From Saccoglossus kowalevskii (lineage: Eukaryota; Hemichordata; Enteropneusta; Harrimaniidae): DNA of 27,554 bases. The notes beneath the pieces are model-generated. The model was not told the DNA's origin. It saw only the letters and a list, made by a program, of their open reading frames with translations, and did no database searches. A program made the position numbers and the translations under genes. Location of the stretch: NCBI RefSeq assembly GCF_000003605.2, contig NW_003148280.1:69210-96763 (forward strand). The letters run 5' to 3'. Positions 22,996 through 27,554 of the stretch are shown piece after piece (positions within the stretch are counted from its first letter, which is position 1; each line of letters opens with the position of its first letter).

Positions 22996-23540
22996 CTTAA
23001 TTGCCTTCAACCGTGAACAAATGCTGATATCTCTTGCACAGTCCGTTGATTTTATGAAACTAGCGACCTCGTATATACGTTCAAACCAAACGTGTGAGTT
23101 ATCAACCACACTAACTATACTCGTTTCGAGACTGTACGGATAGTTTATGTCAATGGTAATACACAATATTCCAAGTGGCACTTGTAGAAAATATTCGCTT
23201 ATCCGTGTGCAATTCAAGGCATTTCACCCACGTGTGCGACTGTGTTTCAATTGATTATTCTATTTTCTCTGTATTTAACTGTGACAATATCCCGCTGCCT
23301 GTTAGTAGCTGCCTCGCCACGAGTTAGAGTTCTTCGTACAACAATCGATTGGTCCCCTGTCTCCGTGAAGCGTGTACTGGTATGATCCCACCTGTCATGA
23401 ACGCTCCGCCCAGTGACGGTAGCAAGAGACCTTGTGAGAACTGTACCACGCCGTAATGAATTAAATACTGAGGTTGAAATGTGGTTGGGTTCGTACACAA
23501 CGGTCAAATGTCCTTGCCCACAGGCTGTGTTATGTTCGCT
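22996..23540 (-). promoter_or_regulatory. Possible promoter and 5' non-coding exon of the THSD4-like gene
   Basis: A stretch noticeably richer in G+C and CpG than its surroundings. On the minus strand it ends in a good donor, ATTAAG|GTGAGC, at 22996/22995. It contains CTCCGCCCAG (GC-box-like, about 23404), ACGTCA (about 23545) and CACGTG (about 23230). Exon 1 at 19102 has a plausible acceptor five bases before its ATG, so a leader exon ending here could splice to it. Two minus-strand ORFs (22909-23217 and 23247-23507) run through it without recognisable domains. This is inference from base composition and splice signals only. Confidence 0.25.
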
Positions 23541-26500
23541 GGAGACGTCAGGTCTCAGCGTTAAATGTGGGTATTACTTTCACAATAGTTGAATAACTCG
23601 AGACATCGCCGCTCATCGTATCACACAATGCGTATTTGATCATAAAAAACACACAACCTTGATTGTGACAAATATTCAAAGAAAACACAGGAACATAAAA
23701 AAGAGTTGAAATTGACAGGATACTGACCCAATATAGTCCATATTTTCTTATCTGATGTATGGTCAAAGTTGGTGACACTCAGTGACACGAACTATGTGTT
23801 TTAAAACAACACAAACCCCTCATTATGACCACCATCATTTGCACTTGTCTGTCTTGGGTTGTCCAGATACGTGGGGAGGTTTGAAGTGTTTTAATCCTTG
23901 TACAGTTTGTTTGACGATGCACTCGGTGATGATCCAGACACCTCGGCACGACACGGTAGTTCAAAGGGCAAAGTTAAGTGGTACACGCAAGACATATACA
24001 TGACGGGAAATCCTACCACCCTCATCATGACTTACACGACAGTGGATAGAATCCCTAAGTTATTGAAAAAAGATAATGATATCAACATATGCTTAAAAGC
24101 CCATAAAGAAAAAAAAATATTCAAAAGTGCATTTTTTCACATTTCGTACTTTCGTTCACTACATAATTTAGTTTTAAAAATAATGTTTGACATCTGCTTG
24201 AACTTGAACTGGACACTGACATCTACATTCTCATATGTCGATTTGTTCTGATTATTTATATTAATCTTTATCATCTCATTGACCCCTCACAGAGTATTGG
24301 AGTACATCAATAAATTAATATACGTACGAGACAACTATACAGGCAAGTGGTAAGACGTTACTACTTTGAAACACAGTAAATAGTCAAATAAATGTACATT
24401 AAATAAACTTAGGTTTACACAATTTGACATAATAAGACCGATATATGTTTCAGAGATGTCGAGAACAGAAAAAAATAGAAAAATAAACAATGCACGAAGA
24501 GAGAGAGATACAGGATCGCTTACATACGTAAACAAAAGCAAATTCTAGACATGTTAACATCCCCAACAATAATAATGGACCACCCCTTTTATCGTACACA
24601 GGTTTCCCTGTGTTTCATATGTTAAAATGTCAACTCGGAGGGCACGTTGTATTTAGGTGTAGTCTGTTTGCATAATAGAATATACCTACATAGTTAGGAA
24701 CACACGAAAAGTTGAGATGAGATTTTCAAGACGATTTTAGTAAGTCACTTAGAGCGAGTACTACACTATTCAACATGCGGTTAACGGTTAAAGTTAAACG
24801 AAAAAAAGACTACGTTGGTGTAATCCCACTGAGTAGACTCTTGTTTAAACCGGTACAATTTGTTTCTAAAAACCTCGTCCAAATTTGCGACAAACAGAAG
24901 ACACATAAATCTGAGACCGCAGAGTCCATGTCCCCGTGTCTTTTTCGCCTTTGGTGGCAGACATGTCTGTCACGTTTCACAAGATATTAACGCTGACATT
25001 TTTAACAGTCTAACAGTTTTAATTAGTGTGTTATTTGTCATAAAATGATATCATTCCTATTGTACATATGTTTTCTTACTGTCATCTGGTATGACATGCC
25101 ACATTTTACAAATACCAGTGCTCTTTATTTCTTCTTCGTACCAATATTGTCTAATTACGAATTCAGAAAACAATTCAAAGTATACCAGGTATTCGGCGTA
25201 TTTGCCACATAAATATCTACTAAAATACCATATTTTTTAGTATCACATTGATATCCAAGGTTACAAGGCTATTCTTATCATTATAAATTGTAAGCCTTCG
25301 TGAAGATGGCTTCGTAGATGGTCCCGGTTATTTGTAATAACCATGTGTCTAGGGTGTCTGTCAGTTGACCTTGATTGACCATTGGGTCGACTTAAATGTC
25401 GATAAGTAAACTCTATTATCATGAACTTGTCGATGAGGTGTTAATACAAACGATGGACATAAAAAGGACATTTTGCTATAAGGCCAATCACTCAGCAAAT
25501 TTACTCAACAGATTAACATCGCAATTAATACAAACAAGCATTGTAGGAATAGTATCACGTGATTCATCGGGCAATCCCAGGGATCCTAGGATCGAATTGT
25601 CAATGCTCGAAACACAAAAATTCAAAATGTAAATTGTCAAAATGTGTTTTCAATGGTTTCCATGGTTCAATTATGTTTTGATATCTTGTAATTATGTTTG
25701 GTGACATGGTGTGAAATAGTCATATTTACTGCAAAGCATAATGCAAATGTAGTGAATTTCCAGTATCGCTTAATAAATGTATGCTCAGTGTTGCAAAATT
25801 TGAATCATAATGAACTACTTTAAAGGCGAATTAATGAATAGACACAACTGACTGATACAAAATAGGAAATATCATTTTAAAATGTCCCTTAATATATACA
25901 ATGTTCACATTTACTATTACCATGACCGAGGAATCAGTGATTCATTATATTACTAATGTTCGGGCATGGAGTTATAAATCCCTTTCTAACTCCATGGTTC
26001 AGGGAAGCAATTGCTGACTTATGGCCTTACCAATAGAATGATGTCTGATATCAATATAATACGGTCGCCGTATTAGGTCACTGCTTTCGCGCACTTCATA
26101 ACCAAAGCATTTCATTAACAGCTGAGCTACTTGATACAACATCCCGTATTGCAACTATTCAGTAAATAATGTTGAATCACTCGATTTGAACAGAGGCAGC
26201 CACTGACATAGACACAGCCAACCTCCTGAAATGCAAACACAGTAACACAGACGCATCCCGGACATACAAACGTATCTCTTGACATACAAACGCATTTCGC
26301 GGTAAAAAGATGCATTACCTAACATACACCTTGTATCTCCCTGGCCGCGGCGGTTCAGTGACCGTGCCCTGGCGTACGATCTCGCCCACTGGCGTGCTTC
26401 TCGTGTGCTATTTGACACAAATGACGATAAAGCTCATGTGTGAATCTCCAATTTTAAAACGGTTGGTTTGGAATGATATTTAATGACAGTGTTTAAAATT

Positions 26501-27554
26501 AATGGCGTACTGTGGAGTGTACACATGTGGATTATTTCACCACCACAGTTATAATGTCTTAGGTCAAGTACTGCGCGAGGATGTCTGCTTTGAACAGAAC
26601 ATGTCTCATTGCGATAAACGTATTTAAGACGTGAAGTCCCCAGTGTAAACGAATGAAAACGTGCAAATATGCAACTCCTCGGTTCAGTTAGATTCATGAG
26701 AACTAAATGATAATTTTCATCTCAATATCGCACTGATTATGAACTAGTTGTTTCCTGTAAATTACGCCCTCTGGCGCCGAAGCGCTTCTATGACGGAGAT
26801 GGGTAACAGCAATGACACGTAGATTACTATAGAATCGAATGGAATCGAACCGTTACTTCACTTTCTAAACATCATATATACAGGATTGAAGACTCATGTA
26901 TTATCAATCGTTTTATTTATAATGCATAGAAACATGTACTTTGCCAATAAAACAGATATCCTTTATAATCACGTCTAGTGGTGGTATCGAACAAACCACA
27001 CTACACATGTACCAACAAGACCGATGACGTCAAGCTAAATTTAGTGTGTTAAGGTAAGATGATTTTTGATTTACGGTTAAGTAAAACGAAATTACATTAA
27101 CGGATGTAACTAATAACTTTTCCAATGAAATCCTTAGCACCCCGTTGGCAGGCCAGTCACACTGGTTCTCACCACAAGAGGTTACGACCCCCCCTGCCAA
27201 ATGCTAAGTACAACTGAAAATAATATCTACATATTTACATGAAAAATTGTCCACCTGTGCGGATCTGTTTGTGCAGGAGTTTTACGACCGTATGCCCTTA
27301 CTGACGCCAACCAAACTTGTTATGTGGGAAGTTGGCACCCAAGGCTCACAGGTGCTACACCTTGCCCAAGGGTGACCTGGAGGTAGTTGTGGCAAGGGAT
27401 AACTTCATTCTCCCACGTCCATAGACTCCACAACCGGATGTAGTTTACAATCTTGCCCAGGACACATATATACATATTTAAATAAACGTAAACGTTGCCA
27501 TTAATAGGTAATACCTCACACGTGAGGCTGAGTTGATGCAAGGCTTTTATGACC
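23541..27554. other. Distal upstream region without a supported gene
   Basis: AT-rich DNA with short ORFs only. Local oddities are a possible small exon at 23907-23975 (plus), a GC-rich island of about 65 bp at 26340-26405, a CGCCCTCTGGCG motif at 26767, and a GC-richer block at 27140-27400 with recurring TTACGACC/TTTTATGACC. None identifies a known gene or element. Confidence 0.5.

Noticed and set aside
26127-26315. Cysteine-rich minus-strand ORF as a toxin- or defensin-like peptide
   Set aside because: The cysteines come from short repeated ACATACAAACG-type words; there is no signal peptide and no regular cysteine spacing.
26820-26870. tRNA gene suggested by GAATCGAACC (T-arm-like on the minus strand)
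   Set aside because: No matching acceptor stem, D-arm or A box at the right distance.

Overview
The window looks like intron-rich, AT-rich animal DNA. There are no bacterial-type operons. The supported coding sequence is short exons with GT/AG boundaries and phases that agree, separated by introns of 1 to 10 kb. MITE-like elements, a minisatellite and a long AAT microsatellite make up much of the rest. One MITE has termini resembling short 'CTGTGGA...TTTATTTTCG' repeats I associate with bivalves and other lophotrochozoans. The best guess is therefore a marine invertebrate, possibly a mollusc, with low confidence on the taxon.

One gene can be reconstructed with confidence, on the minus strand. 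It is an ADAMTS-like secreted matrix protein of the THSD4/ADAMTSL6 (or ADAMTSL4/papilin) group. Five coding exons are present: 19037-19102 (start codon and signal peptide), 8580-8719 and 7181-7241 (the two halves of one thrombospondin type-1 repeat), and 5968-6070 and 3036-3166 (ADAMTS cysteine-rich module). All four introns have canonical splice sites, and the reading frame runs through every junction to give 167 residues. There is no metalloprotease domain, because the signal peptide leads almost directly into the TSP1 repeat. The gene continues past the left edge, where the spacer and later domains should lie.

Layout from left to right. 1-3035: start of intron 5, with a possible unrelated start codon reading off the left edge. 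3036-8719: exons 5 to 2. Intron 4 holds a hairpin MITE, a longer MITE, a perfect 34-bp palindrome and a 24-bp inverted repeat; intron 2 holds a 45-bp tandem duplication. 8771-8870: a decayed partial copy of the front of exon 2. 8720-19036: intron 1 (10.3 kb), with two more MITE copies and small repeats. 19037-19102: exon 1. 19904-20701: a 23-unit minisatellite, mostly 35-bp units, containing a 311-bp higher-order repeat. 20737-20879: (AAT)n. 20880-27554: mostly featureless upstream DNA. A GC-richer patch near 22997-23540 could be the promoter and a 5' non-coding exon of the same gene, and some unassigned repeats lie near the right edge.

I see no tRNA, rRNA, CRISPR, integron or other discrete genetic system. 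The unusual points are the repeat architecture beside the gene start, the duplicated and decayed piece of exon 2, and the compact form of the first TSP1 repeat.
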